A stretch of 64,000 nt of DNA from Nostoc spongiaeforme FACHB-130 (GCF_014698475.1 NZ_JACJTB010000007.1:62001-126000); one strand, 5' to 3'; numbered from the stretch's first letter, positions 46,749 through 56,897 are shown. Notes: generated by a model from the sequence alone, not told the origin. Translations and numbers: made by a program.

Positions 46749-47732
46749 ATGCCTACTGTTAACACCCAAACCGAAAACCTGAACACCAAATTCACGGCTG
46801 ATATGGTGCGAACCTATCTGCGGGAAATTGGTCGTGTACCACTGCTAACCCGTGAGCAAGAAATTGTCTATGGGAAGCAGGTGCAACAAATGATGAAACT
46901 CGTCGAAGCAAAAGAAGCTTTGGCGAAGAAATTGCACCGCGAACCAAGCTTACCAGAATGGGCGAACCATGTTAAACAATCAGAAACCGATGTCAAACAA
47001 ACGGTAGCTCAAGGCAAACGCGCCAAGCAAAAAATGATTGAGGCGAACTTGCGCTTAGTAGTAGCGATCGCCAAGAAATACCAAAAGCGTAACATGGAGT
47101 TTCTCGATTTAATCCAAGAAGGAACACTTGGATTAGAAAGAGGAGTAGAGAAATTTGACCCCACACGCGGTTATAAATTCTCAACCTACGCTTACTGGTG
47201 GATTCGTCAAGCCATTACCCGTGCGATCGCTCAACAAGGCCGGACGATTCGCTTACCGATTCACATCACCGAAAAACTGAACAAAATCAAAAAAGTGCAG
47301 CGCGAACTAGCTCAGACTCTAGGCCGTTCTCCGACACCTGCGGAAATTGCCAAAGAACTGGAATTAGAACCAGCGCAAATTCGGGAATATCTGAATATGG
47401 CACGTCAACCAGTTTCTTTAGATGTGCGTGTTGGTGATAACCAAGACACCGAACTGCAAGAAATGTTGGAAGACGAAGGCCCATCACCAGAGTATTACAC
47501 CACCCAAGAGTTCTTGCGCCAAGACCTCAACACCCTGCTCGCCGAACTCACACCCCAACAGAGGGAAGTTGTAGCCCTGCGCTTTGGTTTAGAGGATGGT
47601 AATGAATTGTCTTTGGCGAAAGTTGGTGAAAGATTGAATCTCAGCCGCGAACGTGTTCGTCAACTCGAACACCAAGCCTTAGCTCATCTGCGCCGCCGCC
47701 GCGCCAACGTCAAAGAATACGTTGCTAGTTAA
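46749..47732 (+). CDS. Group 2 RNA polymerase sigma factor
   Basis: 327 residues. Region 1.2 ([20 protein letters not shown]), region 2 ([40 protein letters not shown], with the -10 recognition [18 protein letters not shown]), region 3 ([16 protein letters not shown]) and region 4 with a helix-turn-helix ([21 protein letters not shown]) are complete. It lacks the long acidic N-terminus of SigA, so it is a non-essential group 2 factor, closest by eye to SigB-type; SigB2 or SigD identity is unproven. Such factors direct stress and nitrogen responses. Confidence 0.93.
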   Translation: MPTVNTQTENLNTKFTADMVRTYLREIGRVPLLTREQEIVYGKQVQQMMKLVEAKEALAKKLHREPSLPEWANHVKQSETDVKQTVAQGKRAKQKMIEANLRLVVAIAKKYQKRNMEFLDLIQEGTLGLERGVEKFDPTRGYKFSTYAYWWIRQAITRAIAQQGRTIRLPIHITEKLNKIKKVQRELAQTLGRSPTPAEIAKELELEPAQIREYLNMARQPVSLDVRVGDNQDTELQEMLEDEGPSPEYYTTQEFLRQDLNTLLAELTPQQREVVALRFGLEDGNELSLAKVGERLNLSRERVRQLEHQALAHLRRRRANVKEYVAS

Positions 47733-47751
47733 TAATTAAATAACGGTGATG

Positions 47752-47781
47752 CGCCTCCTGAATTCAGGGGGCGATTTTTTT
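47752..47781 (+). terminator. Intrinsic terminator of the sigma factor gene
   Basis: 9-bp GC-rich stem (CGCCTCCTG / CAGGGGGCG, one G:T pair) with a 4-base loop and a run of seven T. Confidence 0.9.
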
Positions 47782-47793
47782 GTACCCAAAATT

Positions 47794-48488
47794 TTAGTTT
47801 GGATGCTCACTCGATAATTTCTCAACAAAACTCTGATGTTCAGGAGTCGATAAACCTTGCTGTAAAGTGGCTAATACTTGAGCTAAGTCTCCTGATAATA
47901 ATGCTGACTTTGCTAACCACAACCCTGGAAAGACTTGCGAGCAAATTACATCATAAGAATTTGGTGTCAGTTGAATATACTCACCCTCATTTAATCTAAA
48001 CCAATCAATTTGGCGATCGTAAACTCGCCATACTAAATATTCTTGTACTTGATTGCGGCGATAGACTTTCAGTTTTTCATGCAAATCATAAGAAGCACTA
48101 GAAGCAGCAATCTCAACAATTAATTCTGGCGCACCTTCCACATAATCATCTTCGGTAATGCGTGACTGTCCACCTTGTTCTATTCTGAGAAGTGCATCTG
48201 GTTGTGGTTCGTTATCGGCATCTAATAGAACCGTGGTATTATCCAGCGTTTCTACTCCTGGGGTAGCCGCTTCGTAAGTGCCTAACCAAGTCATATGCGG
48301 CTATGGGGTTTGCCGTGTGTTTTTGCGCGTACAGGGGAAGCCACGTAAACAACTCCTTCGATTAATTCTGCTTTTTTGAGATGCGGCATAGAATGGTAGC
48401 GACGCTCAAATTCTGTACGGGTAAGCCTATCGCCGTTTTCTAAAGGTGGAGTTGTCAACAGTTCAGCAGTTTTGTCAGCAGATATCAT
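47794..48488 (-). pseudogene. Frameshifted Uma2 family gene
   Basis: Two abutting frames make one Uma2 protein: ATG 48488 to TGA 48291 (65 codons; [31 protein letters not shown]) and 48294 to 47794 (166 codons; [22 protein letters not shown], then NEPQPDALL, APELIVEIAASS and EYLVWRVYDRQIDWF). Intact relatives read ..GKPH.. directly into MTWLG. The two frames meet at ATATGA and a single extra base would rejoin them. This is either a real frameshift or a sequencing error; the short overlap could also allow coupled translation of two halves. Confidence 0.75.
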
Positions 48489-48908
48489 ACAAGTAATTTC
48501 CTTAGCCTCTAACCTCTAACCTCTGCTTTTCCATCACTCTACACCCGACACAGCAAATTTTCATCGTTTGCGGAATGCAGAGCTTGGCTGTTGTAGCTCA
48601 TTATAGTTAAATCAATCGGCGAGCAAAATATCAATATTTGTAAAGGAGAAGCTCTCAAAAATCGTCGAAAGATTGTATTTCAGATTTACATCACCCGATT
48701 GGGTGATTCTGTTGGGTGAAGAGTAAATTATTTAAGTGATGATAATGTGAAATTATCGTCAAATATTCTAAAAAGCTTCTTTTTTTGACGAATTTTTATT
48801 TTGAGACATTTAAATCAAACCATCGACAGAAACTTGAATGATAGACAATTGGTTATGGTTTAAGTGAGTCGTAGAGGAGACAGTTAATTTCGTAACAGGA
48901 GTGGTCGG
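48489..48908. other. Intergenic region between divergent genes
   Basis: No gene seen in 420 bp. CCTCTAACCTCTAACCTCTG near 48508 is a short STRR. Confidence 0.5.
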
Positions 48909-49625
48909 GTGCTTAACAATATTTCTAAATTCTTATCCCCTCGCCAGTTAACAATTTCTATTGTTGGCTTAGTTTTAACCGTTGGTGTTGTTAGTGAGCA
49001 GACTAAACCTGTATTCAGCAAACAGTTACAAAATGTAACAAATTCTGTATCTTTGAATGGTGATGTTTCTAGATTAACAAATCATCACTATGTTAGCTCT
49101 GATAATTCTTTATTGTCGCGGTTGAGAGAAATTCGGGAACAGCGTAGTCAACAGCAAACAGTAGCTTTTGAGCGTGAAATTATCGAACCTGAATCTAGAG
49201 ATTTAGCGCCTGTCAACTATCAAAAAGCTGGTAAAGAATCTGGAGTAATATCTCAAAGAAATATTCCCACAAGAGATGGAGTATATCTTTATGGACAATC
49301 ACCAACACCAAACCAAATCGGTCAAGGTTATATTGTTTTTCAGAAACGGCAAGGTAAAGTAGTTGGTGCTTTATATATGCCTAGTTCTGAGTTTAGTTGT
49401 TTTCAAGGCACAATTGACAAATCTGGTGAGTTAGCTATGACTGTAAATGGCTCCCCAGATGACGTAAGTACATCAGATGTGGCTACAACTAGTACAATTC
49501 CATCGGTTTCTGATGATGAATTCAATAATTATGCTTACTCTGTAGCATTACAAGATTATCATCCCATTCAATCTATTAGTTCTGGCGATCGCCGCATTCT
49601 CCAGATGTGTCAAAATGCAATATAA
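48909..49625 (+). CDS. Secreted conserved cyanobacterial protein
   Basis: 238 residues from GTG 48909, chosen for the AGGAG seven bases upstream. A signal peptide or anchor covers about residues 11-30 (QLTISIVGLVLTVGVVSEQ). The middle is Gln/Arg/Glu-rich; the C-terminal half has DGVYLYGQSPTPNQIGQGYIVFQKRQGKVVGALYMPSSEFSCFQG and a final Cys. I recognise it as a conserved secreted cyanobacterial protein with no known function. Confidence 0.75.
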   Translation: MLNNISKFLSPRQLTISIVGLVLTVGVVSEQTKPVFSKQLQNVTNSVSLNGDVSRLTNHHYVSSDNSLLSRLREIREQRSQQQTVAFEREIIEPESRDLAPVNYQKAGKESGVISQRNIPTRDGVYLYGQSPTPNQIGQGYIVFQKRQGKVVGALYMPSSEFSCFQGTIDKSGELAMTVNGSPDDVSTSDVATTSTIPSVSDDEFNNYAYSVALQDYHPIQSISSGDRRILQMCQNAI

Positions 49626-49687
49626 AAGTATTGAAGTCTGAAATCTCTGATGTCGTAAACATTTCAGACTTCAGGTTTCACACTGAA

Positions 49688-50383
49688 TTAAAATTCGATT
49701 CCTGGTTGAGCTTTTACGCCTTGGTCACGGAAGGGATGTTTAACTAATGTCATTTCTGTTACTAAGTCTGCACGTTCAATTAAAGCTGCGGGTGCGCCTC
49801 TCCCCGTGAGAATTACGTGTTTATGAGGCGGTTTCTCTGCTAAACCTGCTAAAACTTCTTCTATTTGTAAATAAGCCATTTTTAAAGCAATATTAATTTC
49901 ATCCAACAGCACCAGATGAAAATCTGGGTTACGGATATATTCTAAAGATTTTTCCCAAGCTGCATGAGCTTTTTCGAGGTCGCGATCGCGGTCTTGAGTT
50001 TCCCAGGTAAAACCTTCACCCATTGCGTGAAACTCAATTTGGTCTTCCCAATCACTGAACACCCGTTTTTCTGAGGGTTCCCACGCGCCTTTGATGAATT
50101 GGACGATCGCCACTTTATAGCCATGACCAAGCGATCGCATCACCATTCCTAACGCCGCAGTGGTTTTGCCTTTACCGTTACCAGTATGGACAATAATTAA
50201 CCCCTTCTCTGGGACAGCTTGTGCTATCCGCCGATCCTGGATTTCTTTGCGGCGCTGCATCTTTTGGCGATACTGCTCATCAGTCAGCTTAAAATCATTA
50301 TTTATGGATGAGGACATTACTTCATCAATTAAGCGTTCGATTTCTTTATCTGATTCTAATTCTTCTGGTGTATCTTTACTCAT
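49688..50383 (-). CDS. cobO: Cob(I)yrinic acid a,c-diamide adenosyltransferase
   Basis: 231 residues from ATG 50383; the open frame upstream of it encodes repeat-like sequence. P-loop HTGNGKGKTTAALGM, VAIVQFIKGAW, EFHAMGEGFTWE and LVLLDEINIALKMAYL are typical of CobO/BtuR. It transfers the adenosyl group of ATP to cobalt in the cobalamin pathway, in the cytoplasm. An extra N-terminal helical stretch (about 40 residues) precedes the core. No cobalamin riboswitch was identified upstream. Confidence 0.95.
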   Translation of the reverse strand: MSKDTPEELESDKEIERLIDEVMSSSINNDFKLTDEQYRQKMQRRKEIQDRRIAQAVPEKGLIIVHTGNGKGKTTAALGMVMRSLGHGYKVAIVQFIKGAWEPSEKRVFSDWEDQIEFHAMGEGFTWETQDRDRDLEKAHAAWEKSLEYIRNPDFHLVLLDEINIALKMAYLQIEEVLAGLAEKPPHKHVILTGRGAPAALIERADLVTEMTLVKHPFRDQGVKAQPGIEF

Positions 50384-50965
50384 CAGCATTTTATCAAAGT
50401 AACTACTTGGCGGATAAGGGAGACAAGGGAGAGAGATGTTGATAAATGATTTACGATTGCTATACAAGACTTTACTGATAGAATAAGGCGCAGAGATTTT
50501 ATCTAAAATGACAGTAAGCTTATAATTTATTTGACAATAACGCTTTAAAATTCACTACAATTATTAGTCATAGAAGTCTAATTTTACGGCTATTATCAAT
50601 AATTCAATAGTTTTATTAAAGCATTTTTAATATAAATTTTTGTAGTAACTTTGACGAGAGTTATAGCCTCAACTTTCTTAAGAATTTGGGTGATTGTTAT
50701 TAACAATTGATATATGTTGAAAATGGTTACTGGCTAACAATTTTATAACTTTACGCAAATTGTGAAAAAATTAACCGCAGATGGACGCAGCGAAAAGTTT
50801 GCGCGTCCGGGTTTCCCGGCGCAAAACTTTTCAAGACAGATAAACGCGGATGGAATTTCAATTTAGCTGTGTTAGTCCATTAATAAGCTGTAACGCACCC
50901 AAAGACTTGGGGTAGATGTGTTACGCTGTCGCTAACACATCCTACTTGTATTTCAACAATCAAAT
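50384..50965. other. Intergenic region with an interspersed element
   Basis: No gene seen in 582 bp. At 50774-50855 lies an element beginning ACCGCAGATGGACGCAG and ending GATAAACGCGGAT, with a hairpin (GAAAAGTTTGCGC / GCGCAAAACTTTTC) at 50792-50832. A palindromic TGTGTTACGCTGTCGCTAACACA motif follows near 50920. Confidence 0.7.
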
Positions 50966-51484
50966 ATGAGTCTGATAGAAATTATTCAGGGTGATATTAC
51001 TCAGTTATCGGTAGATGCAATTGTGAATGCTGCTAATAGTTCTTTATTGGGTGGTGGCGGTGTTGATGGTGCAATTCATCGTGCAGCAGGGAAAGAATTA
51101 CTAGCAGAATGTCGAGAGTTAAGGGGTTGTAAAACTGGTGAAGCGAAAATTACTAAAGGTTATAACCTACCAGCAAAATGGGTAATTCATACAGTTGGGC
51201 CAGTATGGAAAGGTGGAAATTATGGAGAGGATGAGTTACTAGCTAGTTGTTACTCTAATAGTTTAGCTTTAGCAGCACAATACCAAGTTAAAACTATTGC
51301 GTTTCCGGCTATTAGTACAGGTGTTTATGGATTCCCGATGGAACCTGCTTGTAAAATTGCGATCGCAACAGTCAAAAAGTTTTTTTCACAGTCAAACTCC
51401 TTAGAACAAGTGATTTTCGTCTGTTTTGGGCAAAGTGCATTCGATTTATACACTAAGACGATGCAAGAATTTGCTGAAACCTAA
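50966..51484 (+). CDS. Macrodomain protein (O-acetyl-ADP-ribose deacetylase type)
   Basis: 172 residues, one macrodomain. The signature [37 protein letters not shown] and [13 protein letters not shown] is that of the MacroD/YmdB group, which removes ADP-ribose or deacetylates O-acetyl-ADP-ribose. Catalytic Asn (NAANSS) and Asp (GVDGAIH) positions are kept. Cytoplasmic, alone in its transcript. Close to a speY-like gene with no evident link. Confidence 0.92.
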   Translation: MSLIEIIQGDITQLSVDAIVNAANSSLLGGGGVDGAIHRAAGKELLAECRELRGCKTGEAKITKGYNLPAKWVIHTVGPVWKGGNYGEDELLASCYSNSLALAAQYQVKTIAFPAISTGVYGFPMEPACKIAIATVKKFFSQSNSLEQVIFVCFGQSAFDLYTKTMQEFAET

Positions 51485-51552
51485 TGATACTCGTAAGCAC
51501 ATAGATGAGAACAGTATTGATTACTCAAAACCTTGAAATGACTGGGTTTCTC

Positions 51553-51580
51553 CTCAGTACTCAGCACTCAGCACTCAGCA
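51553..51580. repeat. STRR heptamer array
   Basis: CTCAGTA and three CTCAGCA units in tandem, upstream of the speY-like gene. Related CTCAGCA pieces occur near 19512. Confidence 0.85.
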
Positions 51581-51628
51581 CTTTGCTATAACATTAGATT
51601 CGGCGCGTTTACTGTTCGGGAGTGCAAA

Positions 51629-52795
51629 ATGTCAAAACAGCGTGGTCAAAAAATCGCACCTACACCCATACCATCTAATATTGGGGTAGTTGATTTAATC
51701 AATAATTACTTCACAGCCTACAACTCAGCACGTTTGCGGGAAGTGTGTCAATTGCTGAGTAAAGATGTATTTCAAGATGGGGTGACGGTGGGAGTGAGTC
51801 TTTCTGGTGCGATGACACCAGCCGGATTTGGGGTTTCTGCATTATCACCCTTAATTCGTAATGGTTTCATTGACTGGATGATTAGTACTGGGGCGAATTT
51901 ATACCATGATATGCACTATGGCTTAGGTTTTGAGCTATTTGCAGGTAATCCATTTGTAGATGATGTCAAGCTGCGGGAAGAAGGTACTATCCGCATTTAT
52001 GACATTGTATTTGGCTACGATGTATTGTTAGAAACTGATGCTTTTATTCGCAAGATTTTGCAAGCCGAACCTTTCCAAAAGCGGATGGGAACAGCAGAGT
52101 TTCATTATCTTTTAGGTAAGTATGTCCGGGAAGTGGAAAAGCAATTGGGTGTGCAACATTCTTGTTTGCTGGCGACAGCTTACGAGTGTGGCGTGCCAAT
52201 TTACACTTCTTCCCCTGGGGATAGTTCCATTGGGATGAACGTAGCAGCTTTAGCGTTAGAAGGTTCGCAATTAATTTTAGATCCCGCCATTGATGTGAAT
52301 GAGACAGCTGCGATCGCCTATAATGCCAGAGAAACAGACGGTAAAAGTGCGGCGGTGATTCTGGGTGGTGGTAGTCCCAAGAACTTCTTACTGCAAACTC
52401 AACCGCAAATTCATGAAGTACTAGGGTTAGAAGAACGCGGACATGATTTCTTTGTCCAGTTTACTGATGCGCGTCCTGATACTGGTGGTTTATCTGGGGC
52501 GACTCCATCTGAGGCGGTTAGCTGGGGTAAAATTGACCCAGAAGAATTACCCAGCACAATTGTTTGTTATACCGATAGCACAATTGCTTTACCGTTAGTG
52601 ACAGCATATACATTAAGTCAATGTTCACCTCGGCCGTTAAAACGGTTGTACGATCAACGGGAAACAATGTTAGCCACACTGCAAAAAGATTATCTCGCAG
52701 CTAAAACGCAACCATCTGACAAAGTACCTGCGGCTATGGTTGGAGATGCAGCCCAAGGTGTTGCAACTTATCCTTGCGGTAGACTGATTCAGTAG
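51629..52795 (+). CDS. speY: Deoxyhypusine-synthase-like protein, probable homospermidine synthase
   Basis: 388 residues. The protein has the deoxyhypusine-synthase fold signatures: [55 protein letters not shown] and [14 protein letters not shown] with the catalytic-lysine candidate. Bacteria lack the eIF5A substrate; in Anabaena the homologue (SpeY) was shown to be needed for homospermidine made from putrescine and spermidine-like donors, supporting diazotrophic growth. I assign speY by family and by genus-level context, not by close comparison. The AGTGCAAA upstream of the ATG gives no good ribosome site. Confidence 0.85.
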   Translation: MSKQRGQKIAPTPIPSNIGVVDLINNYFTAYNSARLREVCQLLSKDVFQDGVTVGVSLSGAMTPAGFGVSALSPLIRNGFIDWMISTGANLYHDMHYGLGFELFAGNPFVDDVKLREEGTIRIYDIVFGYDVLLETDAFIRKILQAEPFQKRMGTAEFHYLLGKYVREVEKQLGVQHSCLLATAYECGVPIYTSSPGDSSIGMNVAALALEGSQLILDPAIDVNETAAIAYNARETDGKSAAVILGGGSPKNFLLQTQPQIHEVLGLEERGHDFFVQFTDARPDTGGLSGATPSEAVSWGKIDPEELPSTIVCYTDSTIALPLVTAYTLSQCSPRPLKRLYDQRETMLATLQKDYLAAKTQPSDKVPAAMVGDAAQGVATYPCGRLIQ

Positions 52796-52806
52796 AGGCT
52801 AGAAAA

Positions 52807-52839
52807 GTAGGTTGGGTGGAGCGATAGCGAAACCCAACA
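52807..52839. repeat. Half copy of the GTAGGTTGGGTG repeat
   Basis: Matches the left half of the element at 28047-28121, with two base differences. It lies after the speY-like gene. Confidence 0.8.
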
Positions 52840-52922
52840 AGGTGTTTACTAATTCCGAATAGTCCGTAAAAGTAGATAGTAGGGAGTAGGGTGTTTTCTA
52901 GTAATTACCCTTTCTTCTTCCC

Positions 52923-55262
52923 CTATTCCCAATTCCCCATCTCACGACTTCCTTGCAATAAATAAGTTGCAATTTTTTGTTGATGAGGAATTTCGATTTC
53001 ATCCTGGGGTTCTAGGAAAAATTCATCATGTATCTGTTCATAAACAGTGGCGCTGACTTGGATAGTATCTGCAATACTTTGAGTTTGCAAGATTCTAGCG
53101 ATATTGATGATATCCATTAAACCTAGTGCTGCTGTTGTGACAACTCCGGTATGGATACCAATGCAAATTTTCAGGTTTTGTTGATTTTCTATATTAAAGG
53201 TAGCGATCGCCGCTTGCATATCCAACGCCATTTGGGCTACAGCTTGGGTATGATCTGGGCGTTTTGTGGGTAATCCGCCAATGACTATATAAGCTTCATT
53301 GATAGTTTTAACTTTTTCTAAACTGTAGCGATTACAGAGACGGTCAAAAGCTGCAAAAATTGGGCAAAGTAAATTAACTAATTGCATCGCACTTCCAGAA
53401 GCAGCAATTTCATTTAACCCAACAATATCTGCACATAAAACAGTCACATTAATTAAATCTACTTCTGTCGCATCTATTGATGATTTGATGGTGTTAGATG
53501 TTGGTATTCTTGCTTGCCAGAATTGTTCTGTTTGTGCTTGCTGTTGCTGCAATGCTATTTCTAAAGCAACTCGCTGGGTAATATTGCGAAAAATCCCTCT
53601 AGTCGCCACTGGTAAATTATTAGCAAATTTACAGTTGATATTGCCTTCTAAAAAAACTGTTTGACCATTTTTGGCAATAAAAGCTGTTTTTACTTGTTCT
53701 ACTTTTTCGCCTGACATTAACCGATAAAAAATTTGCCGACAATGTGCTTGAAAATCGGGATGAATGATATCAAATATATTCATCTGCTCCACTTCTGCGG
53801 CACTATATCCTAATGTTTGACACCAAGTCTGATTGACATATAAAAAGCGTCCATATACATTTACAGACTGAATTAAATCATTGGCATTTTCACAAATATC
53901 TCGATAGCGTAATTCACTTTCTAACAATTTTTCTTCTGCTTGTTTACGTTTCATAAATTGCGCGATTTGACTACCTACAGAAACCATCATTTGTAATAAA
54001 TCTGCGTCTTGAGGTTGGATATCGCGGCTAAAGAAAGTCATCACTCCTAAGATTTTATTATCATCTAAGATGGGGAAACCAAAGGCTGAACAAAGTCCGG
54101 CGTTAATGGCAGTTGGCGATCGCTGTAAATCTCCATAGTCTAAAATATTTTTGATCCATAAAGCCGAACTTCTACTCCAAATTTGCCCAGGTAAGCCGAC
54201 ATTCGGTAAATATGTAGTCTGCCAAGTCACAGCCTTGAATTCCCGCGCCGATATCAGCCGACTTGTCCACATTTCTACACATCTTAATACGGCATTGTCA
54301 TTTTCTGCTGGTACATCAGTAGTAATATATTCGCTGGCTGTCCATAATTCCCCAACATCCCACTCTAAACTTTGACAAATTGCCTGTAAAATTTCTGGTA
54401 TTACTTTTTGAATACTGGGCGATTCTGAGAGAATTCGCGTGATTTGATATTGAGCAATATTTCTCTGTTCTCGACGCTGACGATTGGTAATATCTCGACC
54501 AATGTAAATAATATCTTCTAAAACTTCATTTTTTCGCTGCATGACTGTACAAGAAAAAGCAACGAGGATTTTTTCTCCTGTTTTTTTGCGACAGACAACC
54601 TCAAATTGCTGTAAATCTCGATTTAACTTACTGTAATGATTAATAATTCTCAGTAATAGAAAATTATCTTCAAAGAGTAAAGATATTGGCTGATTAATTA
54701 ACTCAGATTCGGAAAATTCAAATAACTTTTGAGCAGCAAAATTAACTTGCTTAATTTTGCCTGTATTGGTAGTTATCAATAAAGCATCTGCCATTGAACT
54801 GATAACTGTTTCCATATAATTTTTATATGTTACCAGCGTCATGGAGAGGATATTAGTAGCGTTAGTAATTTTGGATAAATCTTGTTTGGTTTTGATTTTT
54901 TCTGTGACATCTTCCAGAAAAACCATCAATTTTTTAACAGGTGATTTTTCTTGATGTTCACCAATAATATATATATTAATATAGATGTTTGATTGAGTTT
55001 CAGGTGTATGTCTAATTATCTCTAATTCAAATATTTCTTGCTGCCCTTGGATGATAGATTTTAAGCTATCTTCTTTACCAACAAATTCAGGAAAAGCGAC
55101 ACGAATATCTGTGCCGGACATGACCGCGTTTGGATACATGGCAAAACGATGCACTTGCTCAGATTTATCCACAATACGGAAATGAACATCTAGTTCTAAG
55201 TATTCAAATTTACGTAAAGTCGAATATTTGTTGAAAATCTGCTCGACTACCTCGTATTTCAT
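52923..55262 (-). CDS. PAS/GAF sensor protein with a degenerate class III nucleotide cyclase domain
   Basis: About 779 residues from ATG 55262 (TTG 55286 is in frame upstream). It has an N-terminal sensory region, a PAS domain (about 155-265), a GAF domain (about 285-430), a second PAS (about 445-560) and a C-terminal cyclase-like domain (about 600-760). The cyclase keeps the first metal-binding Asp (CADIVGLNEIA) but replaces the second (GD of GDAY) by Glu in KTINEAYIVIGG, and lacks the whole DLWGDTVN stretch and its transition-state Arg spacing (ALGLMDIINIARILQ). I infer a catalytically weak or inactive cyclase used as a regulatory module. No membrane segment. Confidence 0.75.
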   Translation of the reverse strand: MKYEVVEQIFNKYSTLRKFEYLELDVHFRIVDKSEQVHRFAMYPNAVMSGTDIRVAFPEFVGKEDSLKSIIQGQQEIFELEIIRHTPETQSNIYINIYIIGEHQEKSPVKKLMVFLEDVTEKIKTKQDLSKITNATNILSMTLVTYKNYMETVISSMADALLITTNTGKIKQVNFAAQKLFEFSESELINQPISLLFEDNFLLLRIINHYSKLNRDLQQFEVVCRKKTGEKILVAFSCTVMQRKNEVLEDIIYIGRDITNRQRREQRNIAQYQITRILSESPSIQKVIPEILQAICQSLEWDVGELWTASEYITTDVPAENDNAVLRCVEMWTSRLISAREFKAVTWQTTYLPNVGLPGQIWSRSSALWIKNILDYGDLQRSPTAINAGLCSAFGFPILDDNKILGVMTFFSRDIQPQDADLLQMMVSVGSQIAQFMKRKQAEEKLLESELRYRDICENANDLIQSVNVYGRFLYVNQTWCQTLGYSAAEVEQMNIFDIIHPDFQAHCRQIFYRLMSGEKVEQVKTAFIAKNGQTVFLEGNINCKFANNLPVATRGIFRNITQRVALEIALQQQQAQTEQFWQARIPTSNTIKSSIDATEVDLINVTVLCADIVGLNEIAASGSAMQLVNLLCPIFAAFDRLCNRYSLEKVKTINEAYIVIGGLPTKRPDHTQAVAQMALDMQAAIATFNIENQQNLKICIGIHTGVVTTAALGLMDIINIARILQTQSIADTIQVSATVYEQIHDEFFLEPQDEIEIPHQQKIATYLLQGSREMGNWE

Positions 55263-55482
55263 TATATTTTTGCGTAAGTGATGCAACTGTTTTAACGATG
55301 ACTTTTAAGTATTCTGACTACTGAACACTTATGTTCTAATTCTATAGTTTATTTGTACAGAAATTAACTTGCAGATACACTATCATTAACAAGCAGTGTC
55401 AACAATAAGTGGCTAGAAATCTCCCAATGTTTGGTAAAAATAATATAGCAATCGTATTTTATTTGTGAAAATCGAGAGGCTC

Positions 55483-55514
55483 AGATCCCGACTTATTGAA
55501 GAAGTCGGGGATCT
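55483..55514. repeat. Copy of the GATCCCCGACTTC palindrome
   Basis: AGATCCCGACTTATTGAAGA onward; arms as in 27671-27705 but one C is missing and the centre differs slightly. Located in the 330-bp gap between the cyclase-like and APH-like genes. Confidence 0.8.
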
Positions 55515-55587
55515 TTTGGTTCACGAATGATTTAGGAATGCTATTTTTGGTACTAAAAAGCAAAATATTACGAAAATATTGTACAAA

Positions 55588-56490
55588 TTAAGCAATGGTG
55601 GAGAAGCGATCGCGTAACCAACGTAACCGAACTTCTAACCTTTGTAGACTCTCTGGATGTTTTTGTCCGATAATAAAATTCCACAACACCCCTTGAAAAG
55701 TCCGCGCTGCGATAAACAAATCTAATATTTCTTGATCTATGGCTAGTCCATAACCATTTAAAGCTGCCGTTGCAAGTTCCATCTCAGTGCCGAAAACATG
55801 GCTAGAAGCAATTAAACAGGCAATATCCCAAGCAATATGCCCAATAAAAGTATCTTCCCAATCTGTCCACAATACGCCGCCTCTGGTGTTGAGTACATTA
55901 GAAAAATTGGAGTCGCCATGAAGAGGTTGCATTGGTAACTGAAGCTGCTGAAATTGACTTTTGAGGTGATGATTAACTACTTGTAACATTTCGCTATCTT
56001 GGCAGCTGAATGCGTTTTGAGATATGAGATTACACAGCAGAGTTTCACACTCAGTTAACGGATCTAAAACTGTCAAATCACCTGCAAAGTTGACTAAAGC
56101 TTCATGGCATTCTCGCAAAGTTTTTCCCACAACAGTCGCATCTGGTAATTTATCTATTTCTTCGACAAATTCCCAAAAACTCAGAACTAACCCATTGTGC
56201 TGATGAGTACCTGGTGGAATGAGCTTGCTGGGACTAACCACAGGTGCGCCTGCGGCTGCTAAATAGCTGGCTACAGCAATTTCTTTAGCAAACCAAGTAT
56301 CACCAAACCGCACTGTACCTGTTGTAGTGGCGATACGTGCAACTACAGGCGCAGGGCGTAAATGAATGACTAAATTACTTCTGTCTTGCAGCACCACAGC
56401 TTCAGCAAACTTCAGCCCTTGTTGTTTGGCGACTACACAAGCAGCATTAATGGCATTTTCCAGACGAGCTTTTTTTGGTGGACTAGTCAT
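55588..56490 (-). CDS. Phosphotransferase (APH/choline-kinase-like) family protein
   Basis: 300 residues. The catalytic loop reads LHGDSNFSNVLN and the metal-binding stretch TDWEDTFIGHIAWDIACLI, as in aminoglycoside and small-molecule kinases. The N-lobe is poorly conserved (VLQDRSNLVIHLRPAPVVARI gives the Lys/Arg region). It probably phosphorylates a small molecule; the substrate is unknown, and no evidence points to drug resistance. Transcribed with the small 56526 gene (36 bp apart). Confidence 0.85.
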   Translation of the reverse strand: MTSPPKKARLENAINAACVVAKQQGLKFAEAVVLQDRSNLVIHLRPAPVVARIATTTGTVRFGDTWFAKEIAVASYLAAAGAPVVSPSKLIPPGTHQHNGLVLSFWEFVEEIDKLPDATVVGKTLRECHEALVNFAGDLTVLDPLTECETLLCNLISQNAFSCQDSEMLQVVNHHLKSQFQQLQLPMQPLHGDSNFSNVLNTRGGVLWTDWEDTFIGHIAWDIACLIASSHVFGTEMELATAALNGYGLAIDQEILDLFIAARTFQGVLWNFIIGQKHPESLQRLEVRLRWLRDRFSTIA

Positions 56491-56525
56491 GATGGCGATC
56501 GCAAAAAACTTTAGTTAGCTGGATG

Positions 56526-56897
56526 CTATTTCAGGATTTCGTCTAACAGATTTCTTGCGGGTTGCGCTTTTGCTAATGCAGTTTGATGATCACCATAAGC
56601 CCGGACTAAACGTACTAAACCGCTTACCCCAGTTTTGAGTAATTCTAGTTCTTCACCCGCCAATAATTCACCATCTAGCATTCGTTGGACTAAAGGCTTG
56701 ATGTCGCCGACTTCTTGACGTACTTTTTGCAGTTTTTCCACGCTGCTAAGTAAAGCTTTCAGCGAATTGAGGATTTCATCAATATCTTGGCTACTTTCGG
56801 CTGGTGCGGGTGCATCTTGTACTGTGTCTGTGTCTTCGGTATTGGTAACTACATCTTGAGTAGTTGTTTCGCCTTTAGCACCGTTTGACTTTGCCAT
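56526..56897 (-). CDS. Small hypothetical protein
   Basis: 123 residues, acidic. A disordered, Thr/Asp/Pro-rich N-terminus (about 1-40) is followed by an amphipathic helical domain (about 40-123; ILNSLKALLSSVEKLQKVRQEV). No family recognised. The ATG is preceded by GGAGAAACCTTC on its own strand. Co-directional with the APH-like gene just downstream. Confidence 0.8.
   Translation of the reverse strand: MAKSNGAKGETTTQDVVTNTEDTDTVQDAPAPAESSQDIDEILNSLKALLSSVEKLQKVRQEVGDIKPLVQRMLDGELLAGEELELLKTGVSGLVRLVRAYGDHQTALAKAQPARNLLDEILK

Noticed and set aside
50384-50965. Possible cobalamin riboswitch upstream of cobO
   Set aside because: No B12-box-like sequence or matching structure recognised; the region is made of AT-rich sequence and an interspersed element.
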